From: Orientallactaga sibirica
Lineage: Eukaryota > Chordata > Mammalia > Rodentia > Dipodidae
Length of the DNA stretch: 64,000 nucleotides
NCBI GenBank assembly: GCA_036365145.1
Contig: JAEOAD010001413.1
Location: forward strand, 2,498,001-2,562,000
Direction of reading: 5' to 3'
This document shows positions 61,101-64,000 of this stretch, in pieces. The translations under genes were made by a program, and so were the position numbers. A model generated the notes under the pieces. The model saw only the letters and a list, made by a program, of their open reading frames with translations, was not told where the DNA came from and did not search any database. The first letter of the stretch is position 1, and each line of letters begins with the position of its first letter.

Positions 61101-62304
61101 AGAATGTGACCACCAAGACTTAGACAGGACAATTTAGGGAGCTTAGTGGTGTAAATGATGGCGCTTAAGAGCAAAGCTGGGTGTGGTGGTGCGCACCTGT
61201 CATCCCAGCAAGTAAGAGAAGACAGGAGGATCAAGAGTTCAAGGCCAGCCTCAGCTACATAGCAAGTTCGAGGCCAACATGAGCTACATGTTTCAAGCAA
61301 AATAAAATTAAAAAGAAGCAAGAAAAGAAGGAAGGAAAGTAAGTCACGTTTAGATCCTCGTGTCTTTGGGAAAGTTAAATTCGCCATTAGCTCTCTCTTC
61401 CCTTACTGGATTTCACAAGAAGTCTACCCTCTGGCTCGCATTCCAATGTCCTGCAACTTTAAGATGTGCACCTGATCCTGGCTCCTTACCTGCCACTCTC
61501 AGCTGTCAACCTGGCCTACCAGCACGTATTCTCCATGGTTTTCTGCACAATCTCACACTCCGGGGAGGCAATGCAATCCAGGAGGGAAAGATATTCCTTC
61601 ACCTAGAGCTCAGCTTTCACTACCTGATTCCTTGTTCTTCCACCTACATCCAGTTCCCTTTGGAGCTGGAAGTCATTTTTTTCTGGCCCTTTTAAGTCCT
61701 CCCCCACCCCATCCCACCCCACCCTCCAACATACCCCACACCCCGAGTTTCCCTTCATGTCTCCCAACACTTTTCTCCTTCCCCACCTGCAGTTCGCCTC
61801 GCCTCCCTCAGGGAGTCCCTCTCCATGCCTCATCCACGCGCGTCCTCCCGTCGGCATCCCTTCCCCTCCCGCCCCATCCCAGTCTCATCGCCTGTCCCCT
61901 GCGCCACCCCTTCTTGCAACCCTGACACCTCTGCAGCACACGGGCGACCCTCTCTCCGCCCTCCCCTCCCCCGTCCCACCCCACCCCCGACGTCCCGTGC
62001 TGCGTCTCGGGATCCTTCCCGGTGGCGCACTCCCGCAACCCCACGCCGGCTGTCCACGCATCCATCCTCGCCCGCGCACTCACAAGAGGCCGGAGCAGGT
62101 GGTGCAGACGAAGCTGCCCACGGTGATATCCACGTAGGTGACCCCGCGCTGGGCACACTCGAAGCAGTGACGGTTCCCGGCCTGGCTGCAGCCACCCAGC
62201 TCCCGCACCCGGCGGCACCACACCTCCGAGGCCGCTTCTGCCTCCGCCTTGCCCCCGCTGACCCCGCCACCGGGGCCTGGACCCTTCTTAGCCGCCATCA
62301 CCAT
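13542..62304 (-). CDS. AGFG2: AGFG2, ArfGAP with FG repeats 2 (12 coding exons, 476 aa)
   Basis: AGFG2 (HRBL/RABR) is an ArfGAP-fold protein with FG motifs that binds EH-domain proteins through NPF motifs and is linked to vesicle trafficking and RNA export (family knowledge). The join on the minus strand is 62304-62084, 38985-38892, 35672-35557, 33091-32938, 31413-31248, 29929-29804, 24391-24271, 24104-24022, 23920-23837, 21993-21868, 15488-15403, 13595-13542. Every junction is GT-AG and in phase, giving 476 residues; I remember 481 for human. The ArfGAP zinc finger is C47-x2-C50-x16-C67-x2-C70, followed by the arginine R75. The C-terminal part is rich in F, P, G and S, with FG dipeptides and four TNPF motifs (two in exon 9, one in exon 11, one at the extreme C-terminus). 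MVMAAKKGPGPGG at the start matches the human protein. Intron 1 is 23 kb; the others are much shorter. Confidence 0.97.
13683..13975 (+). repeat. B1 fragment and full B1 with (AAAAC)n tail
   Basis: A partial sense B1 (about 13685-13770) is followed by a full sense B1 (about 13783-13918). Its tail has expanded into AAAAC pentamers (about 13919-13968). Confidence 0.85.
14011..14359 (+). mobile_element. Solo LTR, probably MaLR/ERVL type
   Basis: A 349-bp block starts TGTGGTGGTTTGATTC and ends CTGACTGCAACA, giving TG...CA termini. A phrase like GTCCCCCATAAACTCA is typical of rodent MaLR-type LTRs as I remember them. No second LTR or internal region lies beside it. Family assignment is by recall only. 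Confidence 0.6.
14400..15110 (+). repeat. DIP-like SINE, two B1 copies, poly-A and (AT)n
   Basis: A TTTATTTA microsatellite lies near 14427-14445. A sense DIP-like SINE is at about 14500-14705, with sense B1 copies at about 14713-14850 and 14895-15030. A run of about 29 A and an AT dinucleotide tract (15066-15102) follow as an expanded B1 tail. Confidence 0.85.
15111..15402. other. AGFG2 intron with an old B1-like fragment
   Basis: Apart from a degraded B1-like stretch at about 15290-15370 I see nothing here. Confidence 0.5.
15403..15488 (-). CDS. AGFG2: AGFG2 coding exon 11
   Basis: The acceptor is TTGCCTCCCAG and the donor TTCATG/GTGAGT. The 86-nt exon completes a split Gly and encodes SSFTDLGSSKLGQ and GISTNPFM. 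Confidence 0.95.
15489..15915. other. AGFG2 intron 10, unique part
   Basis: The sequence is non-repetitive. I see no exon, RNA gene or repeat. Confidence 0.45.
15918..17225. repeat. Dense SINE block with (CA)n
   Basis: The order is: sense DIP-like (about 15918-16110); partial sense B1 (about 16115-16230); CA run (16244-16280); B1-like fragment; sense B1 (about 16376-16520); a T/C-rich stretch; sense DIP-like copy of the second subfamily, with GTGACGCAAGGGCGCAAT (about 16755-17045); antisense DIP-like copy (about 17045-17225). Confidence 0.85.
17226..18015. repeat. Degraded SINE fragments and unique intron sequence
   Basis: T-runs, broken DIP-like and B1-like fragments (about 17230-17505) and an old tRNA-derived head near 17640-17660 are visible. 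About 17680-18010 has no clear identity. Confidence 0.55.
18020..18630 (-). repeat. Three antisense B1 copies
   Basis: The copies lie at about 18033-18183, 18320-18478 and 18485-18630. The first is flanked by TCCCTGTTTTACTTTTT on both sides, a clear target-site duplication. Confidence 0.9.
18697..19029 (+). repeat. 5' LTR of the MaLR-type element
   Basis: This 333-bp LTR aligns by eye with 21068-21761 outside the nested insert. It contains AATAAATCCTGTTCC near its 3' part, a probable polyadenylation signal, and ends in GACA before the internal region. Confidence 0.7.
21068..21761 (+). repeat. 3' LTR of the MaLR-type element, split by a nested LTR
   Basis: It starts TGTGGTAGTTTGAA and ends CTGACTGGGACA. 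Relative to the 5' LTR it is interrupted after GGGAAGGGG, and the match resumes at GGGGCCAGCTTCTTCC after 21636. Confidence 0.7.
21296..21636 (+). mobile_element. Nested solo LTR inside the MaLR 3' LTR
   Basis: About 341 bp has no counterpart in the 5' LTR. It begins TGAAGGGTTAATAGCC and ends CTTTCCTTACA, has AATAAA at 21572-21577 and is followed by a T/C-rich stretch, as in the R-U5 part of a retroviral LTR. G-runs flank both sides, so the exact target duplication is unclear. I cannot name the family. Confidence 0.6.
21868..21993 (-). CDS. AGFG2: AGFG2 coding exon 10
   Basis: The acceptor is TCTCGTTCCACAG and the donor GACAG/GTAAGA. It is 126 nt, phase 1 to phase 1. It encodes PGFGIGSVVPGFPQ, then AFASAFPAPLFPAQ and a QQQ run. 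Confidence 0.95.
22232..23050 (-). repeat. Two antisense B1 and two antisense DIP-like SINEs
   Basis: B1 copies are at about 22232-22378 and 22395-22545; DIP-like copies at about 22600-22805 and 22875-23048. The segment GGAGTGACTTTTT recurs around the second B1 and is probably its target-site duplication. Confidence 0.85.
23415..23800 (+). repeat. L1-tail-like element and sense DIP-like SINE
   Basis: The third copy of the recurrent 130-bp element spans about 23425-23555 (starts AAAATAAAAGAGAGAGTG, ends GTTGTCAATAATTAAA). A full sense DIP-like SINE follows (about 23563-23800) with a (TC)n stretch and AAATAAATAAA tail, ending 37 bp from exon 9. Confidence 0.85.
23837..23920 (-). CDS. AGFG2: AGFG2 coding exon 9
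   Basis: The acceptor is TCCTTGGTCAG and the donor CCCCAG/GTAAGC. The 84-nt exon encodes (A)FTNPFATPAAQPQ and STNPFQPNGLAP, with two NPF motifs. Confidence 0.95.
24022..24104 (-). CDS. AGFG2: AGFG2 coding exon 8
   Basis: The acceptor is CCTGTGCTGTAG and the donor TACGGAG/GTGAGT. The 83-nt exon encodes (S)LLGMASQVPAFQS and GNTGLTYG. Confidence 0.93.
24271..24391 (-). CDS. AGFG2: AGFG2 coding exon 7
   Basis: The acceptor is GCATTGTCCAG and the donor CAGCAG/GTAAGT. The 121-nt exon encodes (G)SSQVSPFGATPLAAASQP and then NSLADMGGLLGPG. Confidence 0.95.
24392..25460. other. AGFG2 intron 6, unique sequence with one antisense B1
   Basis: An antisense B1 is at about 24840-24985, preceded by a CCTTTCCCTT-rich stretch. 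The rest is non-repetitive with no exon that I can recognise. Confidence 0.5.
25466..27165. repeat. SINE fragments and copies in AGFG2 intron 6
   Basis: Partial sense B1 (about 25466-25545), antisense B1 (about 25840-25965), partial sense B1 (about 25990-26085), truncated sense DIP-like (about 26093-26200), partial antisense B1 (about 26285-26385), antisense DIP-like (about 26640-26870) and antisense B1 (about 27010-27165). Confidence 0.8.
27166..28059. other. AGFG2 intron 6, unique sequence
   Basis: I see no repeat and no exon. The open frames here have no family resemblance. Confidence 0.45.
28060..28780 (+). repeat. Two sense DIP-like SINEs, B1 and poly-A
   Basis: DIP-like copies lie at about 28078-28295 and 28308-28515. 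A sense B1 without its head follows (about 28517-28665), then a B1-like fragment and an A-run (28745-28769). Confidence 0.85.
28770..28895 (+). repeat. ID-like (tRNA-Ala-type) SINE with A and B boxes
   Basis: A partial ID-like head (GGGATTTGGCTCAGCAGTCG, about 28773-28810) is followed by a full element (about 28825-28890). The full copy has an A-box-like TTGGCTCAGTAGCAGA and a B-box-like GGTTCGATCCCC. Pol III-type promoter boxes are visible; activity is unknown. Confidence 0.7.
29242..29274 (-). CDS. AGFG2: AGFG2 candidate 33-nt cassette microexon
   Basis: On the minus strand a long pyrimidine tract (about 60 bases, nearly all C/T) ends CACTGCCAG before the exon. The donor TTTG/GTAAGT is near perfect. 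The 33 nt fit phase 1 to phase 1, so inclusion would replace Gly293 by Ala and add SRMLTGSYSFG without shifting the frame. It is absent from the human protein as I remember it. It could be an alternative exon. Confidence 0.6.
29275..29800. other. Unique AGFG2 intron sequence
   Basis: The first 60 bases are the purine-rich plus-strand image of the microexon's pyrimidine tract. The rest is non-repetitive with nothing further recognised. Confidence 0.45.
29804..29929 (-). CDS. AGFG2: AGFG2 coding exon 6
   Basis: The acceptor is CTCCACCTATAG and the donor CTGCAG/GTAAAC. The 126-nt exon encodes (G)QTPSHGGFANFDAFGSS, then SAFGSLPPTGQ. FG motifs are visible. Confidence 0.96.
30080..31030. repeat. 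ID-like SINE, B1 copies and DIP-like SINE
   Basis: A sense ID-like element (about 30085-30160) has GGGGATGTAGCTCAGGTGG and GGTTCCATCC boxes. It is followed by an old B1-like copy (about 30165-30300). An antisense B1 (about 30360-30525) is flanked by AAAGTTTTAAATTTT on both sides, its target duplication. Antisense DIP-like (about 30545-30742) and antisense B1 (about 30885-31028) follow. Confidence 0.85.
31248..31413 (-). CDS. AGFG2: AGFG2 coding exon 5
   Basis: The acceptor is TTCTTTTCCCAAG and the donor TTTGGGG/GTGAGT. The 166-nt exon encodes SASQPQARLAQARSSQPP, then KASTDLLADIGGDPF and APAFAAFPAFG, all highly conserved with human AGFG2. Confidence 0.96.
31655..32575 (-). repeat. B1, L1-tail-like, second-subfamily DIP, B1, DIP in series
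   Basis: Antisense B1 (about 31668-31812) is flanked by TAATTATTATTTTT. An antisense, shorter copy of the recurrent L1-tail-like element (about 31812-31905) follows. Then come an antisense DIP-like copy of the second subfamily (about 31912-32175), antisense B1 (about 32212-32350) and antisense DIP-like (about 32375-32575). Confidence 0.85.
32580..32935. other. AGFG2 intron 4, unique part
   Basis: The sequence is non-repetitive and immediately follows exon 4 in transcription. No second exon is visible. Confidence 0.45.
32938..33091 (-). CDS. AGFG2: AGFG2 coding exon 4
   Basis: The acceptor is TTCTTTCTCACAG and the donor AGCCAG/GTAACT. The 154-nt exon completes the split Trp144 and encodes YVPPEQVKGPSYTKGSASAP, then GKPQRTLLGDPTPSLS. 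Confidence 0.97.
33233..34388. repeat. B1-rich stretch of AGFG2 intron 3
   Basis: Sense B1 (about 33233-33375) and antisense B1 copies at about 33450-33593, 34015-34160 and 34240-34388. About 33600-33990 is non-B1, with an old SINE-like fragment near 33790-33915. Confidence 0.85.
34390..34960. other. Intron sequence with an antisense ID-like element
   Basis: An antisense ID-like SINE sits at about 34545-34615 (reverse B box GGATTCAAACC, reverse A box near ACCAATGAGCTACAT). An old SINE fragment follows. The rest is unique. Confidence 0.55.
34965..35275 (+). repeat. DIP-like SINE split by a B1
   Basis: A sense DIP-like copy is interrupted after GATCCAGGTTTGGT by a sense B1 (about 35034-35140), then resumes at AGACCCAGGTTTTCAATT. 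The repeated AGA(T/C)CCAGGTTT marks the target duplication, so the B1 is the younger insertion. Confidence 0.85.
35557..35672 (-). CDS. AGFG2: AGFG2 coding exon 3
   Basis: The acceptor is TCCATTCCTTCAG and the donor AAAAGATG/GTAAGG. The 116-nt exon encodes VCRKIWLGLFDARTS and DPQKVKEFLQEKYEKKR, the C-terminal part of the ArfGAP fold. Confidence 0.97.
35920..36890 (+). repeat. DIP-like SINEs, one split by an antisense B1
   Basis: A sense DIP-like copy (about 35920-36290) is interrupted by an antisense B1 with a T-run of about 35 (36086-36260). The insertion is flanked by TCCCCCCATCTT on both sides. Further sense DIP-like copies are at about 36303-36500 and 36675-36890, with an old B1-like copy between. 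Confidence 0.88.
36895..37655. other. AGFG2 intron 2, mostly unique
   Basis: A GT-rich stretch (about 37138-37152) and an old SINE remnant near 37340-37450 are visible. The segment 37560-37650 has a TATAAA-like CTATAAAGATTTT after a GC-rich block and could be an LTR fragment. Confidence 0.4.
37657..38745. repeat. SINE block including a DIP-like copy with a 16-bp target duplication
   Basis: An antisense DIP-like SINE (about 37675-37928) is flanked on both sides by AGATAAACCATAATTT, a perfect target-site duplication. Sense DIP-like (about 37995-38205), a partial B1, antisense B1 (about 38300-38440) and a sense second-subfamily DIP-like copy (about 38470-38745) follow. Confidence 0.9.
38892..38985 (-). 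CDS. AGFG2: AGFG2 coding exon 2
   Basis: The acceptor is TCTTTCCCCCTAG and the donor AATGAG/GTGAAT. The 94-nt exon completes Leu74, starts the ArfGAP CX4R arginine (R75) and encodes RGLNPPHRVKSISMTTF and LFLQSRGNE. Confidence 0.96.
39080..39340 (+). repeat. ID-like fragments and a B1 next to the 53-bp array
   Basis: Two ID-like pieces (GTTCAGCAGTACAGCTCTTGCC near 39108, and CAGCTCAGCAGCAGAGAGCT near 39158-39195) are followed by a diverged sense B1 (about 39200-39340). Confidence 0.65.
39344..40280 (+). repeat. 53-bp tandem array made from the 5' half of an ID SINE (about 16 units plus one complete end unit)
   Basis: About sixteen units of 52-54 bp follow the pattern GGGGCTGGGGGCGTGGCTCA / GTGGTAGAGCTCCTGCCTAG / AATCCCCCAGTGA. 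Each keeps an exact pol III A-box match (TGGCTCAGTGG). The last unit (about 40204-40280) continues past the repeat end into ACTTGCCCAGAATGCAACAG and a B-box-like GGTTTCATCCC at 40256-40266. It therefore looks like the parental ID-type (tRNA-Ala-derived) element whose front half was amplified. Units differ by a few substitutions and one-base length changes after GGCTGGG. The array lies in AGFG2 intron 1, about 360 bp upstream of exon 2, on the opposite strand. Confidence 0.93.
40281..41035. other. Unique AGFG2 intron 1 sequence
   Basis: The sequence is non-repetitive. I see no exon or RNA gene. Confidence 0.45.
41040..42100. repeat. Two second-subfamily DIP SINEs, one DIP-like, one B1, (GA)n and (CA)n
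   Basis: Antisense copies of the second subfamily are at about 41045-41323 and 41345-41588; they show the TTGCATCACTTTGCGTCTGG-type phrase. The first carries a GA run (about 41080-41125). An antisense DIP-like copy is at about 41605-41815, a sense B1 at about 41890-42030 and a CA/GC-rich run at about 42075-42100. Confidence 0.88.
42105..42615. other. Unique AGFG2 intron 1 sequence
   Basis: I see no repeat or exon. Confidence 0.4.
42625..45230. repeat. Dense SINE cluster in AGFG2 intron 1
   Basis: Truncated antisense B1 (about 42645-42675), sense B1 (42695-42830), antisense DIP-like (42860-43050), antisense B1 (43083-43222), sense B1 copies (43410-43550, 43590-43725), sense DIP-like (43750-43935), sense B1 (43958-44095), old B1-like (44155-44290), antisense DIP-like (44325-44505), ID-like (44520-44582), sense DIP-like (44683-44865), antisense DIP-like (44878-45080) and a partial element to about 45230. 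All bounds are approximate. Confidence 0.82.
45231..46550. other. Longest low-repeat stretch of AGFG2 intron 1
   Basis: About 1.3 kb contains no SINE that I can see. It includes GC-richer segments (about 45760-45810 and 45900-46080). The frames here resemble no known protein. Repeat exclusion from such a SINE-rich intron could point to a regulatory element. Confidence 0.45.
46551..48310. repeat. Three antisense B1 copies with intervening unique sequence
   Basis: Antisense B1 is at about 46568-46710, flanked by CCCGAGTTCTTTT. Another is at about 47455-47598, flanked by TACCTGTTTCTTTTT. A third is at about 47675-47775. About 46720-47420 and 47900-48305 are non-SINE, apart from an old SINE-like piece near 47190-47405. 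Confidence 0.8.
48312..51627. repeat. SINE-dense segment left of the duplication
   Basis: Sense B1 (48312-48455), sense DIP-like (48543-48745), antisense B1 (48925-49065), antisense B1 (49110-49225), partial sense DIP-like (49335-49430), antisense B1 (49495-49628), partial antisense B1 (49690-49735), antisense DIP-like (49865-50025, 50260-50445, 50900-51043), antisense B1 (50098-50238), old B1-like (50555-50690), antisense second-subfamily DIP (51205-51457) and antisense B1 (51490-51627). Bounds are approximate. Confidence 0.82.
51617..54785. repeat. 3.2-kb tandem duplication, copy 1
   Basis: The copy starts at ACACACCCAGCAAGAGATAC and ends at CCTCCTATTCTTCT. It matches 54786-57973 almost base for base, including internal SINEs (antisense DIP-like near 52020-52190, sense B1 near 52210-52350, several DIP-like copies near 53000-54160). 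Differences are mostly one-base gains or losses in homopolymers, plus about 45 bp missing near 52870-52910 where the text looks scrambled compared with copy 2. Confidence 0.95.
54786..57973. repeat. 3.2-kb tandem duplication, copy 2
   Basis: This direct repeat abuts copy 1 with no spacer. It holds the same SINEs in the same order. It keeps a fuller DIP-like segment near 56025-56100 (CACTGCAAACGAACTCTAGA) that is damaged in copy 1. Elsewhere it has its own short losses, such as GGTGGCGATGCAT where copy 1 has GGTGGCGCATGCAT. Neither copy contains an AGFG2 exon. Confidence 0.95.
57974..58515 (-). repeat. Three antisense B1 copies right of the duplication
   Basis: The copies are at about 57975-58135 (with a T-run), 58195-58333 and 58375-58512. 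Confidence 0.85.
58516..60065. repeat. Scattered SINEs and unique intron sequence
   Basis: Partial sense B1 (about 58915-59025), two A-runs (about 59033-59053 and 59119-59144), sense DIP-like (about 59225-59448) and antisense B1 (about 59925-60063). About 58520-58910 and 59455-59915 are mostly unique. Confidence 0.7.
60066..62075. other. First part of AGFG2 intron 1, few repeats
   Basis: Old SINE remnants lie at about 60080-60290 and 61165-61300. The 400 bp next to exon 1 are very C-rich on the plus strand, so the nascent AGFG2 transcript is G-rich there. No additional exon is recognised. Confidence 0.5.
62084..62304 (-). CDS. AGFG2: AGFG2 coding exon 1 (zinc finger)
   Basis: The exon starts at ATG 62304 (MVMAAKKGPGPGG) and ends at the donor CCTCTT/GTGAGT. 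A second in-frame ATG is at 62298. It encodes the whole C47-x2-C50-x16-C67-x2-C70 ArfGAP zinc finger. The frame upstream of the ATG also stays open, but this is GC-rich 5' UTR and the start matches human. Confidence 0.97.
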
Positions 62305-62880
62305 CGCTGCTCCCACTTCTTCCGACCCTTCTCCTTGCAAGGCAGCAGAATCCGATCCTTCAACCACGAGCTGCCCGAGCCTTCCCGCCTCCGCCGCCTT
62401 CGCACGCCCTGGCAACCCTGACACAAGCTCTCCACCCCCATCCGCCCCCCATCCGCCCCCACCAGAGCACCCCTGAGTCCGCCTTCTCCCTCCCCACCCC
62501 GGTCCTCGGCCGGTTCCGCTTGCTGATTGGCTGGTCTCGTCCCACCTCCTCACTCGGATTGGTCCGACCTGCGGTGACCTCCGGTTGCTGGAGCTGCCAG
62601 AGCCACGCCCCACTGCCTTCGGGTCTTGGGCTTTCCCCATTGGCCCGCAGAGACCGCCCCCTCTCCTTGTCTCCGCCCCCTCTCGCCACGGGCTCCTACG
62701 CCTACTCCGATTGGCTGACACGGTTGCAAACTTCAGCTCGCAAGACCCGAGGAGGTGTCCTGCGCTTGCGTAGTTCTGGTTCTCCCCACCGATGGCAACT
62801 CCCGCCAAATTTCAAAGGCTTGCTCTTTGCTCCCAGCAGAGTGACGCCAAAACAGGAGAGCATGGTTCTAAGAAGGACTG
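62305..62880 (-). promoter_or_regulatory. AGFG2: AGFG2 CpG-island promoter with four CCAAT boxes
   Basis: The sequence is dense in CpG and GC boxes (CCGCCCCCT at about 62655 and 62677). Four ATTGG motifs on the plus strand, i.e. CCAAT for the minus-strand gene, lie at 62526-62530, 62558-62562, 62639-62643 and 62710-62714. A TTTGGCGGGA match to the E2F consensus (minus strand) is at about 62800-62809. No TATA box is seen. Confidence 0.65.
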
Positions 62881-63364
62881 AGGAGAAAGAGGAGACAGAA
62901 TGAATGCTTTATAAATGTCCTTTGATTTACCCGAATTACAGATGGAACCCTGATTGTATAGCTAAATTAAATCAACTTGCTGGCAGTGGATCACACAACT
63001 GGTTTGTGGCTCAGTCAGGATTGGAATCATTGAGCCTTTTGATTTTAAAAACCACCACACTTTATTAGTATTTGATTATTCATTTGACAGACATTTATTG
63101 GATGTCTAAAGTTTGGAGTATGTTGTAGAATTAGGGAATTCAGTACTTAACCAACCAAACACAATCCCTTCTTTTGTGGAAATTATATTTTAACAAGAAG
63201 CAGACAAAGTAAAGATTTGCCAATTAATGATACATTCTATTCAGAGTATTTAAATAAGGGTCTGGGAAAAGAAAATGACTTGTTGGATAGAGTCTGTTGG
63301 GGGATCAAACCATCTTTGAAATGCTGATGTTTAACCTGAAACTTGAAAAACAAAAACGAATCGA
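62881..63364. other. Unique sequence upstream of AGFG2
   Basis: This AT-rich, non-repetitive stretch lies beyond the CpG island. No exon of a neighbouring gene is seen. Confidence 0.45.
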
Positions 63365-63600
63365 TCAGGGTTGGAAGGATGGTTTACTGGTTAAAGTGCT
63401 TGGCTGGGAAGCCTAAAGACCCAGGTTCGATTCCCCAATACCCACGTAAGCCAGATGTACAAGGTGTTGCATGTGTCTGGTGTTCATTTGCAGTGGCTAG
63501 AGGCCCTGGCATGCCATTCTCTCTCTCCTTCCCTCTTTCTCTCCCTCCCTCTCTCTCTCATCATCTCAAATAAATAAATAAGTAAAAAAATATAAAAAAG
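63365..63600 (+). repeat. Sense DIP-like SINE
   Basis: The head is GGTTGGAAGGATGGTTTACTGG, followed by a B-box-like GGTTCGATTCC, a (TC)n stretch and an AAATAAATAAATAAG tail. Confidence 0.85.
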
Positions 63601-63721
63601 GAACCAATTATGAGATCTGAGGAGAAATATTCAAGACAGATTAAAAAAAAAATAACAAACTACAGAAACCCTAAAGCAAGAAGCTTCCCATGCTGAAGTA
63701 GCAAAAATGATAGCCATGGTG

Positions 63722-63761
<40 letters not shown>

Positions 63762-64000
63762 GTGGGAAAGTGGAAGGGATTATCTTGGAGCAGAACCATG
63801 TCATGTGGCACCTTCCAGACTTTGACAAGAAATCTGGATTTTCTAAGTGTGGTGGATAGATACATAGTTAGAATATAGTGGAAAACCTCCAAACAATTTT
63901 GGAAAATCCCATGGTGTCTGAGACCCAGGTTCCTTCTGTTATGTTACTTCCTAGTACATTACCTCCATGCTCAAGTTCACCCTATGATCTAGTCCAGCTC
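63601..64000. other. Unique sequence with a 35-base A-run
   Basis: The A-run is at 63724-63758. Apart from it I see nothing. Confidence 0.6.

Noticed and set aside
61825..62421. 198-codon plus-strand open frame over the AGFG2 promoter and exon 1
   Set aside because: It is a GC-rich shadow of AGFG2 exon 1; low-complexity Pro/Arg/Ser text with no family resemblance.
62305..62808. Open frame continuing upstream of the AGFG2 ATG
   Set aside because: It is open only because of GC content; the MVMAAKK start matches the known protein.

Overview
The window is rodent nuclear DNA and most likely comes from a jerboa (family Dipodidae). The coding exons are short, have GT-AG introns and lie in very SINE-rich sequence. 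I count well over a hundred SINE copies of two kinds. One is B1 (7SL-derived, ending in a short A-rich tail). The other is a tRNA-derived B2-superfamily SINE with a (TC)n stretch and an AAATAAATAAA tail, which matches what I remember of the DIP family of jerboas. No sequence search was run, so the species call is an inference.

Three protein genes can be reconstructed exon by exon, in the order SAP25 (+), IRS3 (-), AGFG2 (-). This is the mammalian 7q22.1 neighbourhood (AGFG2 - IRS3 - SAP25 - LRCH4) read in reverse; LRCH4 should lie just off the left edge. SAP25 (202-1463) encodes a 246-residue subunit of the mSin3A corepressor. IRS3 (5923 down to 3590, two coding exons, 473 residues) is an insulin receptor substrate that is intact here but a pseudogene in humans. 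AGFG2 (62304 down to 13542, twelve coding exons, 476 residues, plus a candidate 33-nt microexon) is an ArfGAP-fold protein with FG and NPF motifs. SAP25 and IRS3 converge; IRS3 and AGFG2 are in tandem. The three proteins act in different processes (chromatin repression, insulin signalling, trafficking) and do not form a pathway.

Layout: 1-1.6 kb SAP25 with a GC-rich promoter; 1.6-3.6 kb SINEs; 3.6-6.5 kb IRS3 and its CpG-rich promoter; 6.5-13.5 kb intergenic sequence and the AGFG2 3' end; 13.5-39 kb AGFG2 exons 12 to 2; 39-62 kb the 23-kb first intron of AGFG2; 62.1-62.9 kb AGFG2 exon 1 and its CpG-island promoter with four CCAAT boxes; 62.9-64 kb upstream DNA with one SINE.

The structures that stand out are these. 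A tandem array of about sixteen 53-bp units is built from the 5' half of an ID (tRNA-Ala-like) SINE (39344-40280). A 3.2-kb segment is tandemly duplicated (51617-57973), and its two copies differ mainly by one-base homopolymer indels, so false duplication in the assembly is a serious possibility. A MaLR-type LTR element keeps both LTRs and a recognisable 5-bp target-site duplication, with a second LTR nested in its 3' LTR (18697-21761). A frame-preserving microexon candidate lies in AGFG2. A 133-nt candidate exon of SAP25 carries a 12-bp minisatellite and would break the reading frame. No CRISPR array, operon, phage or bacterial system is present.
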